Translations under genes and position numbers: made by a program
Notes under the pieces: generated by a model
What the model saw: the letters and a program-made list of their open reading frames with translations, nothing else
Told to the model about the DNA's origin: nothing
Database searches by the model: none
Shown here: positions 49,870 to 59,875 of the stretch, one piece after another
How the letters are laid out: every line of letters begins with the position of its first letter
Numbering within the stretch: the stretch's first letter is position 1
Source of the DNA: Mucor racemosus
Lineage: Eukaryota; Mucoromycota; Mucoromycetes; Mucorales; Mucoraceae
Direction: 5' to 3'
NCBI GenBank assembly: GCA_027405735.1
Contig: JAPEHQ010000004.1
Span: 3,055,220-3,119,219 of the forward strand
Length of the DNA: 64,000 nucleotides

Positions 49870-50140
49870 AATAAAACAAAGGGACATGAATCCAGAAAAG
49901 TACCAAACAAAGAAACAATAAGGCTACATGAATCTAGAAAAGTATCAAACAAAGAAACAATAAGGCTACATGAATCTAGAAAAGTGTCTAGCAAAAAAAA
50001 ACAAGGCGACATGAAACCAGAAAAGCACCAAGCAAAAAAAAAACAAGGCGGCATGAATCTAGAAAAGCACCAAGCAAAGAAACAGTAAAATAGCATGAAT
50101 CCAGAAAAGTACCAAGCAAAGAAATACCAAGATATTTGGG
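49870..50140. repeat. degenerate tandem repeat, units of about 43 bp
   Basis: About six imperfect units occur with the core CATGAATCTAGAAAAGTA.CAA followed by an A-rich CAAAGAAACAATAAGG segment. It sits in the 3' flank of the hAT transposase gene. Open frames in three registers are a by-product. Confidence 0.75.
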
Positions 50141-50296
50141 GAAGCAGGATAGAAAGGTAGAGAAAGATAAAGGGAGAGAGAGAGAGAAAAGACACCAATA
50201 GAAGAAACAACCAATATACAAAAGTGAGATTGCCAGAGAAAGAAAAATAATACTATGATTAATAAAGAGAAATATATACACCAAAAAACGACACAA

Positions 50297-52068
50297 CTAA
50301 ATTGACTCGAGGTTGTCAATCTCATCAACCCAGTATGACAAAAGCATCATGTTTTTTATATTTTCACTTGTCAAGCGATTCCTCTCATTGGTTATAAATC
50401 TTTTCGATCTGCTGAATACTCTTTCACAACTTGTTGAGGATGCTACTACACTCAAATAATCTGATGCCATATTTGCAAGATTGGAAGATCCAGTAACGCT
50501 TGCAGTTTTCCAGAACATCAACTCCCTTGAAATTGGATTAAGTCCATGCGACTCTTCCAGGTCCTTTTCCCACCAAAGGATGTCATCCTCAGAAGCTTGT
50601 TCTACTGATTGCAATTGCTGAAATACCTGATGTTGTTGCAGTTGAAGTGGTGCTGCTTTGATATACATATCTAGCTGATCCACAAAATTTTCAGTGTAAT
50701 TCTGAGATTGTTCATGTACTATCGTTCGTCTTACATAGCGCACTTGCTGTTCGTAATCAAATTCTTCTTCGCTGTCATCCTGCTCATCAAATTCATCAGG
50801 AACTGAAGTATTGTACTGATTAGATGCTTCATTGGTGGCATTTGGATTGTACTTTTTCCAAGCATTTTTCACTGCTTCTTCCGCCTGTGTTTCGTAAGGT
50901 TCACCCCAATTTTCGGACTTCCAATAACTGAACCTGTATGATGGGTCCAGTGCTGTAGCAACTGGATAAATGTCACTTGTGCCTGTTTTTGAGTAGTAGC
51001 TTGTCAATTTCAAGTACGCAAAAAAGCATCCTTTCACCATGTTGTCATGAATACTTGTGGTGTTCATTCTTTTGATGGATTCTCCATACATTGATTTGAA
51101 CTCATCAAAACTGATTTGAATTAAATCTTGAGCACCACTACGAGTACGACCAGAAGCAGAAGGTACACGACATGGATCGATGCCAGGAGTGGGGTTGAGA
51201 GAACAATGTTTAAATGACTTCCTTATCTTGCGCTCTAGCAATGTAAATAGTATGTTATATTTAAAAATAACCTCATTGATTGTGGGATATCTAACATAAA
51301 AATTGTAAAGTCAATGTCTATTCACTTAACTAATTCAAAATAAAAAAAATAAAACTTACTTTTGGCCAGACATCCAACGTGATACAATTTCAAATGGTTC
51401 TAAAACTTTCACAATTTTCTTCAAGTATGCTACATCTTGATCGTCTAAATAATATTTCCCAAGTTTTTCAGTGAAGCTACGATGCATACATGTAGCATTA
51501 AATGCTTCGACTTGTTGAAGGCCCCTTTTGATCATGTAAAAGCTAGAGTTCCAACGTGTTTTATTATCGAGTATCATTCGCAACGCAGGGATGTCAACAT
51601 ATTTACATTCTAAAATGTATTGGCGAGTGATTGTTGATGAGGCCCTAAAAGGTTTGTATTTAGTTTCAATATTTAAAGCACAAAATACATGTAAATATTA
51701 CCTGATTCTAACAATTCCTGCTCTTAATCTGTTTAATGGATTACTATCTCTAGTTACATGACCAATGGCAGATTCAACATCTTCGTTATCTTCATGGTCT
51801 TCACGAGCTCTAAGCAAATATACAGACTCTTCATTGGTTGGTGCTTGATTCGTAAAACCGGTATTTAACATCGCCGTAACTGCGAGATTTAAGGTGTGTG
51901 CAAAGCACCTTATCCAATGTTGATTAGGATCAAAATTTGGTATCAGAAGAGCCAGTTCTTCTGCCATTGCCTTCATATTTGATGCGGAATCCGAAGTGAT
52001 TGTGAATAATTTTGATTGTATTTCATAATCAATAAGTAATTTATGCACAACTTCAGCAATGTTTTTAC
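50297..52068 (-). pseudogene. hAT-family transposase, 3' half (split gene)
   Basis: Three exons (52068-51702, 51644-51360, 51290-50297) join in frame and encode the C-terminal two thirds of a hAT transposase. The second catalytic Asp region reads TITSDSASNMKAMAEEL, with the HWIRCFAHTLNLAVTAML block after it, then DNKTRWNSSFYMIKRGL. The C-terminal dimerisation domain is LANMASDYLSVVASSTSCER..RLTSENIKNMMLLSYWV. The first exon starts with GTAAAAACATT after an acceptor AAAG and needs a preceding exon ending in G. That exon is found 10.96 kb away at 63029-63469 (..NTHTG). The gene is therefore interrupted in an intron by the DNA at 52141-63016. Transcription or splicing through so long an intron is unlikely in this intron-poor setting, so it is called broken. 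Confidence 0.8.
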
Positions 52069-52140
52069 CTTTATTGTTAATACGGTAAAGAAAAAAAAAT
52101 GTATCAGTTAATCACAATCTAGCAAGATTTAAAATGACAA

Positions 52141-53165
52141 TTAATACTAGCAATTCCCACATGATCTAAAAAAGGAACCAGATCCTAATCGAAGGATTTC
52201 AGGATCTTGGTCTTCTACGAGCTTTTGGTCGGATCTCCAGGCCTCAAGTACTGATTTACCAGTACGAGGATCATGAATATCAGAAACTACGTTGTAAAGA
52301 ATTTGATTTAAAGAAGGAGATGCTTGAACATCAAAATGAGAACCAGAAACAGCAATATCAACGTTGATATAAACGGCAGCCTCCTTATCGAGCCATTCTT
52401 TGTTATCTTCGATCCATTCAGTGGAGCCAACAAGACCATATTCTTCGGCATCCCAAGATGCTAAAACAATGGTACGTCTAGGACGCCAGCCAGTCTTCAA
52501 AAGTTCTCCAAATACATGAGCGAGTTCCAAAAGAGAAGCAGATCCAGAAGATGGATCAACAGCACCATAAACCCAGGCATCACGATGATTACCTAAAATA
52601 ATAGCCTTATCAGATTCTTCAGTACCTTCAATACGGGAAATAAATTTCCAAATTGGAGTAATCTTATTTTCGATATGGTTAACCAAAATAGCTTCACCTT
52701 CAGTAGGACCACTGAAGTAATCAACTTCATCAAGGCCGCCTGCCCAGTTTTTCTTACTACGAACATCTAATCCCTGGGTAGCTTTGAGAATAGGTAAAGT
52801 ATCTTTCCAAGATAAGGGTAATGCAGGAATTTTGGGTACACCGGGGCAATCTTCGTATTTGATACGAGTAGCATTTTCAGTAGCAGCATAACCAGGAGTT
52901 AAAGGATCTCCAGCAATAACTGAAAAGAATTGAACAGATCCTCTTTGAGCAGAGCTCTTGGATATCCAAGGACCATTAGGATAAGATTCAGCAGGATTTG
53001 AAGAAGTATCTTTATTCAAAGGTCCATCATCAATAGGATTAGAGTAGATTAATGCGCCTACACAACCAAAACTTTCAGCAGCTCTAACTTTGAGACCACG
53101 GAAATTACCACCATAACGCATGAGAGCAATAGTACCGTTTAATTCAACGCCTTGATCTTTCAATA
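52141..53165 (-). pseudogene. fragment of M28B (glutamate carboxypeptidase II-like) peptidase
   Basis: The first 1,025 bp of the insertion correspond to 60505-61522 of the fuller gene copy, roughly 90-95% alike by eye. It keeps one open frame from KDQGVELNGTIALMRYGG through GNHRDAWVYGAVDPSSGSAS and WDAEEYGLVGSTEW to LRLGSGS. There a short deletion (near 52175) shifts the frame, just before the LDHVGIAS segment. Homology then ends abruptly within one or two bases of the insertion edge at 52141. On the other side homology stops at the CTTTCAA near 53165. It lacks the signal anchor, the third metal-ligand region and the dimerisation domain, so it cannot make an active enzyme. It is intact where the fuller copy carries deletions. 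Confidence 0.85.
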
Positions 53166-53424
53166 TCATAAGCAAGATATATTATAAAACATTCCTTATG
53201 TGCCTTCATCGGCTTACATTAAGATCTAGACTTGTTTCTAGATGCATATACTTAATTGAATAGCCAATCATGCCTATTTATCATAGTCAATATATAACAA
53301 ACAGAGAGCAACTGCAACGTATGTGGTTTATTCAAAAGAGGATCATATAACAAACACATAAAATGAATAACTCAGGTAGTTAGGTTAAAAAAAGGATGAC
53401 AAGAATGAGATATCCAAAAGCAAT

Positions 53425-54761
53425 TCATGGTTTTAACGATCTTTTAATGGGAGCCGGGCGAGAATCAAAATGCTGTAATACTGATATATCTGTAAGAAGC
53501 TGCTCTCTGGTGAAAGTGTAACTTTGACTGAGGGCCTCTATGTTGTCAATCAACACCATCTTTACAATTTCGTGATCCCTACATAGAGCACATTAAGCTC
53601 ACATAAAGTACATTAAAATATACTTGTACCATATGATTCAACTTACCGAAGCCACTGGATTAAGTCATTTGTATTAGTAGTTAGGCCGGCAAAATCAATT
53701 GCGACAATCGCAATTGGCTTGCTGGCAGTAGACAAAAGTCGCAACAAGTCTATGTTACATGTTAGATTAAGTAAACGCGTTAATTTTTTTTTATTTGTAT
53801 ATAATACCTTGTGTGTTTCCCGAAGTCTTTGGCACATGGATGGGATCGGTTCTGTCACGGTCTGCAAATGGTTGCTTGGATGCAGAAGAGTACGATGCGA
53901 ACACCATGTCCACAGAAGAATCTTTGATCAGTCTATCCACCATTGAATCCAAGAGTCGAAGTCTAGTCTTTGCATTTTCCTTTCCTGGCGATTTGCGTAC
54001 GTAGCCAATTACTTGATATTCATCCTTTTTTAAGTCTTCAATTCGCATTTTATGTTCTCGGCCCGCATTCAATACCTTCTTGGCTATCGGTTCTGCATAT
54101 AGATATATAGATATATAAATATATGAATATATGTTCACGTGCTGCGAGAGTATACTTACCACAGTGTTCTTTCTTGAGTACCCAGAGCAAACGACGCCTT
54201 ATTTTTTGTCCATTCTTTTGATACTTGCGCTGTTGTTCGACACTGACAAAGTTAAGTTTGGCCATTCCACACCAAGTAGAAAACGATTTCACGGACTTGT
54301 CATCAAACAGATCTGTGATGAGGATTATTTCTGAATAAATTTCCTTCATTGACATTAGCTTGCTCTCGAAAAGTTTTTGATCAGGTGGTGTAACGTTACT
54401 AGATAGATACACTTGATTCATATAATTAACAACTTGGCTGTGGTTTTCTAGTAAAATTATAACATTAATACATGTTGTGTGTCATGATTTCCCAAAACAA
54501 TATTCATAATCACTTACTAAGCATTACTTTATCCACAGATATCTCTGGTTTTGGATGGTCATTGTCGTAACGATGATAATAAGCTGGGTTGCCATTGATC
54601 TTCACTTTTGTTTGCAGCATTGGTTTCCTGGGATCTTCGGCGTAGCATATATCCAACTCACAGAGCGAATTAAGTTTTACTACGAGTCTTTTGGCAGCTT
54701 CATCAGTAATTTCTTCGTTGTAAAAGATGCACAGAGCATTGTTTCGGGAGACACTTGTCAT
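53425..54761 (-). CDS. divergent serine-recombinase-like protein with novel N-terminal domain
   Basis: Five exons (54761-54518, 54447-54160, 54092-53808, 53749-53647, 53578-53425) join at GT..AG sites and encode 357 residues. Residues 1-80 form a small domain (ALCIFYNEEITDEAAKRLVV..CYAEDPRKPM) that recurs in the divergent gene at 55984. A basic middle region (KYQKNGQKIRRRLLWVLKK) follows. The C-terminal 160 residues fit a resolvase/invertase catalytic fold: VIGYVRKSPGKE (Y-x-R-x-S with the nucleophile Ser), then AIVAIDFAGLTTNTNDLIQW and a strand VKMVLIDNIEAL. The usual DRLxR arginines are replaced (DFAGLT), so normal recombinase chemistry may be lost. IS607-type resolvases occur in Mucoromycota, which makes an origin from one plausible. 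No TnpB/Fanzor partner is visible. The start is the first ATG after the minisatellite, 15 bp away. The family call is inference from motif order. Confidence 0.65.
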
Positions 54762-54775
54762 AGCAGATATCGATG

Positions 54776-55996
54776 AAGGTTGGTCCAATAGAGAAAAGGT
54801 TGGTCCACGAGAGAAAAGGTTGGTCCACGAGAGAAAAAGTTGGTCCACGAGAGAAAAGGTTGGTCCACGAGAGAAAAAGTTGGTCCACGAGAGAAAAGGT
54901 TGGTCCACGAGAGAAAAGGTTGGTCCAATAGAGAAAAGGTTGGTCCAATAGAGAAAAGGTTGGTCCACGAGAGAAAAGGTTGGTCCACTAGAGAGAAGGT
55001 TGGTCCACTAGAGAAAAGGTTGGTCCACGAGAGAAAAAGTTGGTCCACGAGAGAAAAGGTTGGTCCACGAGAGAAAAGGTTGGTCCACGAGAGAAAAGGT
55101 TGGTCCACGAGAGAAAAGGTTGGTCCAATAGAGAAAAGGTTGGTCCACGAGAGAAAAGGTTGGTCACGAGAGAAAAGGTTGGTCCATAAGAGAAAAAGTT
55201 GGTCCACGAGAGAAAAGGTTGGTCCATAAGAGAAAAAGTTGGTCCACGAGAGAAAAGGTTGGTCCACGAGAGAAAAGGTTGGTCCACGAGAGAAAAGGTT
55301 GGTCCACGAGAGAAAAGGTTGGTCCACTAGAGAAAAGGTTGGTCCACGAGAAAAAAGGTTGGTCCACTAGAGAAAAGGTTGGTCCACGAGAGAAAAGGTT
55401 GGTCCACGAGAGAAAAAGTTGGTCCAATAGAGAAAAAGTTGGTCCACGAGAGAAAAGGTTGGTCCACGAGAGAAAAGGTTGGTCCACGAGAGAAAAGGTT
55501 GGTCCATAAGAGAAAAAGTTGGTCCACGAGAGAAAAAGTTGGTCCACGAGAGAAAAGGTTGGTCCACGAGAGAAAAGGTTGTCCACGAGAGAAAAGGTTG
55601 GTCCACTAGAGAAAAGGTTGGTCCACTAGAGAAAAGGTTGGTCCACAAGAGAAAAGGTTGGTCCATAAGAGAAAAAGTTGGTCCACGAGAGAAAAGGTTG
55701 GTCCACTAGAGAAAAGGTTGGTCCACAAGAGAAAAGGTTGGTCCACGAGAGAAAAGGTTGGTCCACGAGAGAAAAGGTTGGTCCACGAGAGAAAAGGTTG
55801 GTCCACGAGAGAAAAGGTTGGTCCACGAGAAAAAAAGTTGGTCCACGAGAGAAAAGGTTGGTCCACGAGAGAAAAGGTTGGTCCACTAGAGAAAAGGTTG
55901 GTCCACGAGAAAAAAGGTTGGTCCACTAGAGAAAAGGTTGGTCCGCAAGAGAAAAGGTTGTCACACGATAAAAAGGTCGGTCCATGATAAAAAGAT
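54776..55996. repeat. 20-bp minisatellite, about 60 units
   Basis: The unit is GTTGGTCCACGAGAGAAAAG. About 60 head-to-tail copies occur, nearly all exactly 20 bp; single-base losses are visible near 55165, 55581 and 55960. Variation is concentrated in the six bases after GGTC (CACGAG, CACTAG, CAATAG, CATAAG, CACAAG) and in the G/A ending (AAAAGG or AAAAAG). Three units make 60 bp, so every frame on both strands can stay open, giving VDQPFLSWTNLFSRGPTFSL-like and EKVGPREKRLVHERKGWSTR-like strings; none starts with a real ATG inside the array. The array exactly fills the space between two divergent genes that share an N-terminal domain. It therefore sits where a bidirectional promoter would be. 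The right end decays over the last three units. Confidence 0.97.
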
Positions 55997-56286
55997 TGGC
56001 CAATGAACCAAAAAACCTTTCTTCAAACAAACCTCAAAGTGTGTTAATGGATACAATCAATCATTATATTTCAGAGGAAAGGGCTCTTTGTATATTTTTT
56101 TCCGAAGAATATAACAAAGAGAATGTGGTACGTTTAACACCAAAACTCGTCGCCATGAAGGATTTGGGTCTTTGTTATACAAATGACCCGAGGCTACCAA
56201 TGCTCATGTCACTGGCAAGAATACATTCTAATCCTTCAGAATATCATAAGTACCCTTCATCGCTGACAAATGGCTCAGACTTGTAG
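55984..56286 (+). CDS. 100-aa protein homologous to the N-terminal domain of the recombinase-like protein
   Basis: A single exon encodes 100 residues. After an unrelated start (MIKRLANEPKNLSSNKPQ) it aligns residue by residue with the N-terminus of the minus-strand gene at 54761: ALCIFFSEEYNKENVVRL against ALCIFYNEEITDEAAKRL, then LCYTNDPRLPML against ICYAEDPRKPML, and PSEYHKYPSS against PAYYHRYDND. Identity is near 40%, so the pair is old. It stops where the first exon of the partner ends, with no recognisable recombinase part downstream, so it is either a truncated paralogue or a stand-alone domain protein. Its ATG lies inside the last, decayed minisatellite unit (CCATGATAAAAAG from CCACGAGAGAAAAG). 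I do not recognise the domain. Confidence 0.6.
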   Translation: MIKRLANEPKNLSSNKPQSVLMDTINHYISEERALCIFFSEEYNKENVVRLTPKLVAMKDLGLCYTNDPRLPMLMSLARIHSNPSEYHKYPSSLTNGSDL

Positions 56287-56609
56287 TTTTGCATTCCCTG
56301 TCTTTCTCTCTTCTTTTTTGTATCGCTGTCGATAATTTTTGCTCGTTGTCACTGTTGGGTAGATATAATATTCTTTAATATAAGAAATAAATCTCAATAC
56401 GTTAATAATTCAAATACAATTAATATTGACGTTTACATTATTTTATTTAACATATCATAAAACTAGTTTATGGAATACATCTTGAGTTATGCAAATGATT
56501 ATACTCGTATTCTTTCTTATACATGATTTAAATATCAACATCGAATACATGAATGAAATAATATTAGAACAACACTTTTATTTTAATATTCACATATCAA
56601 TTCACACTA

Positions 56610-57309
56610 TATATAGATGAGACTAGATTTCATACCAACTTGAGAAACAGTTGGGCTAGATCCGCCGTTGGAACACCTGCTAAAGTGATAATCCCGAAAA
56701 CTAAGTCGCCATCCCGTACAATTATCAGTGCTATAAATTCGTCTAGTTTTATCCATGTTGTTTTGATGAAACCACCACCAAAAAGAAAGGAAACGCTAGT
56801 TGTAAAGAAAAAGAGAAAATTGAGCAAAGGGAAAGAACGAGCTGTAGGTGAGATTATTATAGAGGAACCCACTATAGAGTACGCAAACATCGCAGAAGGT
56901 AATGCCAATGAAAACAATAAGCCAATAGCAAGAGGCACAACCACTGCTCACTTTGTCATGTTCATGAATGAACTTCTTGACATCATAGATCTTGATGAAA
57001 GCTTAAAGGGAGGCTATCTTGTTATGGATAATTGTTCAATCCATAAATCGAAGCCAATGATTAGAAAAATTGAAAGCAGGGGCTATAGAACAATGTACCT
57101 GCCCCCCTTATTCGCCTGAATTGAATCCCATTGAGTAGATTTGGGCTATAGTAAAGGGAAGGTTGAAGAGTCAGCGACTGATGACTAAAGAAAATTTGTC
57201 AAGCAGGATTGCCGAAGCTTTTAATGACATATCCGTTGGTGATCGTTATGCCTTCTCCAATTACTCTAAGCGCCAAATTATCAACTGCTATAACAAAACA
57301 CCATTTTAA
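56610..57309 (+). pseudogene. DDE_3 (Tc1/mariner-like) transposase relic
   Basis: This is a 5'-truncated transposase core: IDETRFHTNLRNSWARS (first catalytic Asp), GTPAKVIIPK, then GGYLVMDNCSIHKSKPM (second Asp), and YRTMYLPP followed by the SPELNPIE block (catalytic Glu). The C-terminal part runs to CYNKTPF. Two lesions break it: a one-base change in the C6 run at 57102-57107 moves SPELNPIE out of frame, and TAG at 57136-57138 interrupts the restored frame where Gln or Glu is usual. A Lys/Arg-rich insert (PPPKRKETLVVKKKRKLSKG) lies between the first two motifs. No terminal inverted repeats are seen. It is a dead copy carried inside the larger insertion. Confidence 0.82.
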
Positions 57310-58283
57310 ACATATTTTATTTAAATAAGTATCTTTTTTTAAAAAAACAACATGCTTATATGAAAAACTGACAAAATATGGCTTTTAAAATTGACAATTT
57401 AATTTTTTGAAAACAACATTTATTTGTCTCAAACCGACAAAATCAACTGGTTGCATTGTAACGGTAAATGATCTACTACCTTCACATCAATATGGAAATA
57501 AATCATTTCGATTTGGTAAACTATTAAAATAAGTGGCAAACTACAATGAGAATATGCTAAATTATTACATATAATCGTTATCAATCAGCATCGTTTGCAT
57601 TTTAATAATGGTTATTCACGACGAATGTAACAAATTAATCTATTAATCTCCATCATTGAGTATGCACAATCCAACAATAGATTTTCGTCGGCGTAGTTTC
57701 CCCCCGAAAACTATTCACACAGATCAGATATGGCCTTTGTCATTGTAATTCTAGAATGTTAACTCATAAACGCTCCTTAATATGCAAATACAACTTGATT
57801 AATTTGTATAAGAATAAACGTCAATTATTACATGAAACAACATTTACAAGCTTATGGGATCAAAAAAATCATCAGAATATTTGCACTTAAGAACTAAATG
57901 TACACGAATTTAATGGTTTTTACATTTTTCTATCATTATTCTTTGTGGTTTGAGAGTTAACGTATATGCTGACAAACTAATATGTGTATGTAAAAAAATA
58001 CTATTACTTTTCGTCCGTTGATGTAAATTCTCACTCGAAAAAACTTGCTCGGGCATATTTTTCACACGATTTAGTCATCTTCTGTTTATGATTAAATACA
58101 CATACGTTGCACTCACTTGTACCTCCAACTATATGAAAGTATTATGGTATCAATATACTCCTAAGATTGAATATACAACATACAGCAAGGCTTACAGAGT
58201 ATTTGCATCAATAATTTAGCGGCGGCGGCGGCAGCGGGCAAATAATTCAAAAGCCGATCTTCAATTTTTTTTTAGAATGATTT
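57310..58283. other. gene-free stretch inside the insertion
   Basis: AT-rich and without supported genes. A short GC-rich run (GGCGGCGGCGGCAGCGGG near 58219-58236) stands out against the background. Confidence 0.4.
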
Positions 58284-58406
58284 AAAATGTCATTTTTTAG
58301 TATACAGCTTGTCCATTACTATGATGAGTTTCAATTTTCTTTTTTAAATAAAATATAAAACTTTCATCCCATAAAAAAAAAAAAAAAAAAAAAAATGTCA
58401 TTTTTT
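58284..58406 (+). mobile_element. short poly(A) retro-insertion with 15-bp target duplication
   Basis: AAAATGTCATTTTTT flanks a segment of about 93 bp on both sides (58284-58298 and 58392-58406). The segment ends in 23 A residues, with AAATAAAAT some 20 nt before the tail, as at the 3' end of a polyadenylated transcript. These traits fit a 5'-truncated LINE copy or processed mRNA end inserted by target-primed reverse transcription. Confidence 0.7.
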
Positions 58407-59875
58407 GGATTTTGAAATCGCTTTTCGGCTAATTCCTCAAAAAATTATTAAATATATGTCAAAGGCATCTTAAGACTTATTTATATAACCATTGATGGCG
58501 CTTCTAATGGTATAGTTCATTTAAAAAATCTTCGCTGAAAATCATGCGCAATTTTCAATATTATAATTTTATGTTTTTTTGAAAAAAATTAATTTTTCGA
58601 ATAAGGAGCAATAAAATAAACAATTAAAGATAAAACCCTGAGAGTTTTCGATCATTTTGATCTTAGGAATACCTTATGCAAAAACTTCTTTTTGGGGTTT
58701 AAAATTGGAAAGAACGAATTTTACGAAATTTCGTGAGTATCTGTAAGGATCTAGAGACTGATTTTTGGTTGAAAATTATGATCGCAAAAATCCGAGAAAA
58801 AAAATATAGCAAGTAAGTACATAATGTGAGAAATAGGTTTGGCTTGGTCTGCGCTTCAGAAAAGGACAATACGCACATAAAACAATCCTTTAAAAATGCC
58901 ATATTTCAAGTAAATTTAGCTATTATATGAATTTATGAGTATATATATTGAACAATGTAGATACTTTTATGTATTTCAAATCATTGTTTTAACCATTAAA
59001 CATAATTTAATGCATATCTTGCATTTCAAATATGGATTGGAGCGTCTATTTATTCATTGTTGTACAAAATGTTAATGTGTCGGTAAGAAATCATTTGTGT
59101 TTGTAGCCGTCAATAGTTGCTCTAAGAAGTGCGTGAAGATGAAACACGAATATATTAGTAAAGCACAATATATACTAGGTATAATTAATATTAATTTATA
59201 ATCGGAATGTAGAAAATGCAGAAAAAAACGAGTTTCAAAGACCATCCAGTTTCACATCCAAATGAGATTTTTCTTCTTTGTACGATTTTTCTTCTTTGTA
59301 CGATTTTTCTGCCCTCAAAATCAGTTAATATACTAATTTGGGGCAACTGGATAAATCTAAAATTATTACAAGTGTATACCAACACTCTTTGATTCAAAAA
59401 AATGCGATGAAAAGTACAGTTATAAAGGAAAACGATGATGTTTACGGTTCATGGTGATGGTGATAGGGTTTAAGCTCAGCACAGGGACGCTTTTTAGCAA
59501 AAAAGTGAGTCTATGTGAGCCAATGTGGAATCTATGCATCTTCTAGAGCTTATTACTAGCCAAATCCAACTTAAAAATCTATACAATCTGCAAATAGGTA
59601 TTGCATACATCGTAGAATTATTTTGGTGCTCGCTCCAATTTTGAAAACAAACTTTCTGAAATCCATCAAAAAGTGGTTTGTTATCTCATGCCAGTTTTAA
59701 ACAGCATAAAATTGATATCAAAAAGTGCATAATAGACTAATAAAAAGCGTTGGTGTATTTATTTTGCATTAAAACTTCATTTTGTATAGTTTTGTTGCTA
59801 ATTTATTGTGTTTTTTTTTCATATAATAAATAAACCATTTTATTAGCTTTTTATGAATTAAACCTGATAAATAGA
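58407..59875. other. gene-free stretch inside the insertion
   Basis: AT-rich and non-coding as far as I can see. It holds a short tandem of GATTTTTCTTCTTTGTAC (two and a half copies at about 59266-59310). Family A-like sentences are absent. Confidence 0.4.

Noticed and set aside
54776..55996. Long open frames in all registers of the minisatellite (DQPFLSWTNLFSRGPT-type and EKVGPREKRLVHERKG-type repeats).
   Set aside because: They arise because a 20-bp unit without stops stays open in every frame. None has an ATG start within the array, and frames are lost at the 19-bp units.
54776..55996. CRISPR array.
   Set aside because: Units are head-to-tail without spacers, variation is inside the unit, and the context is eukaryotic.
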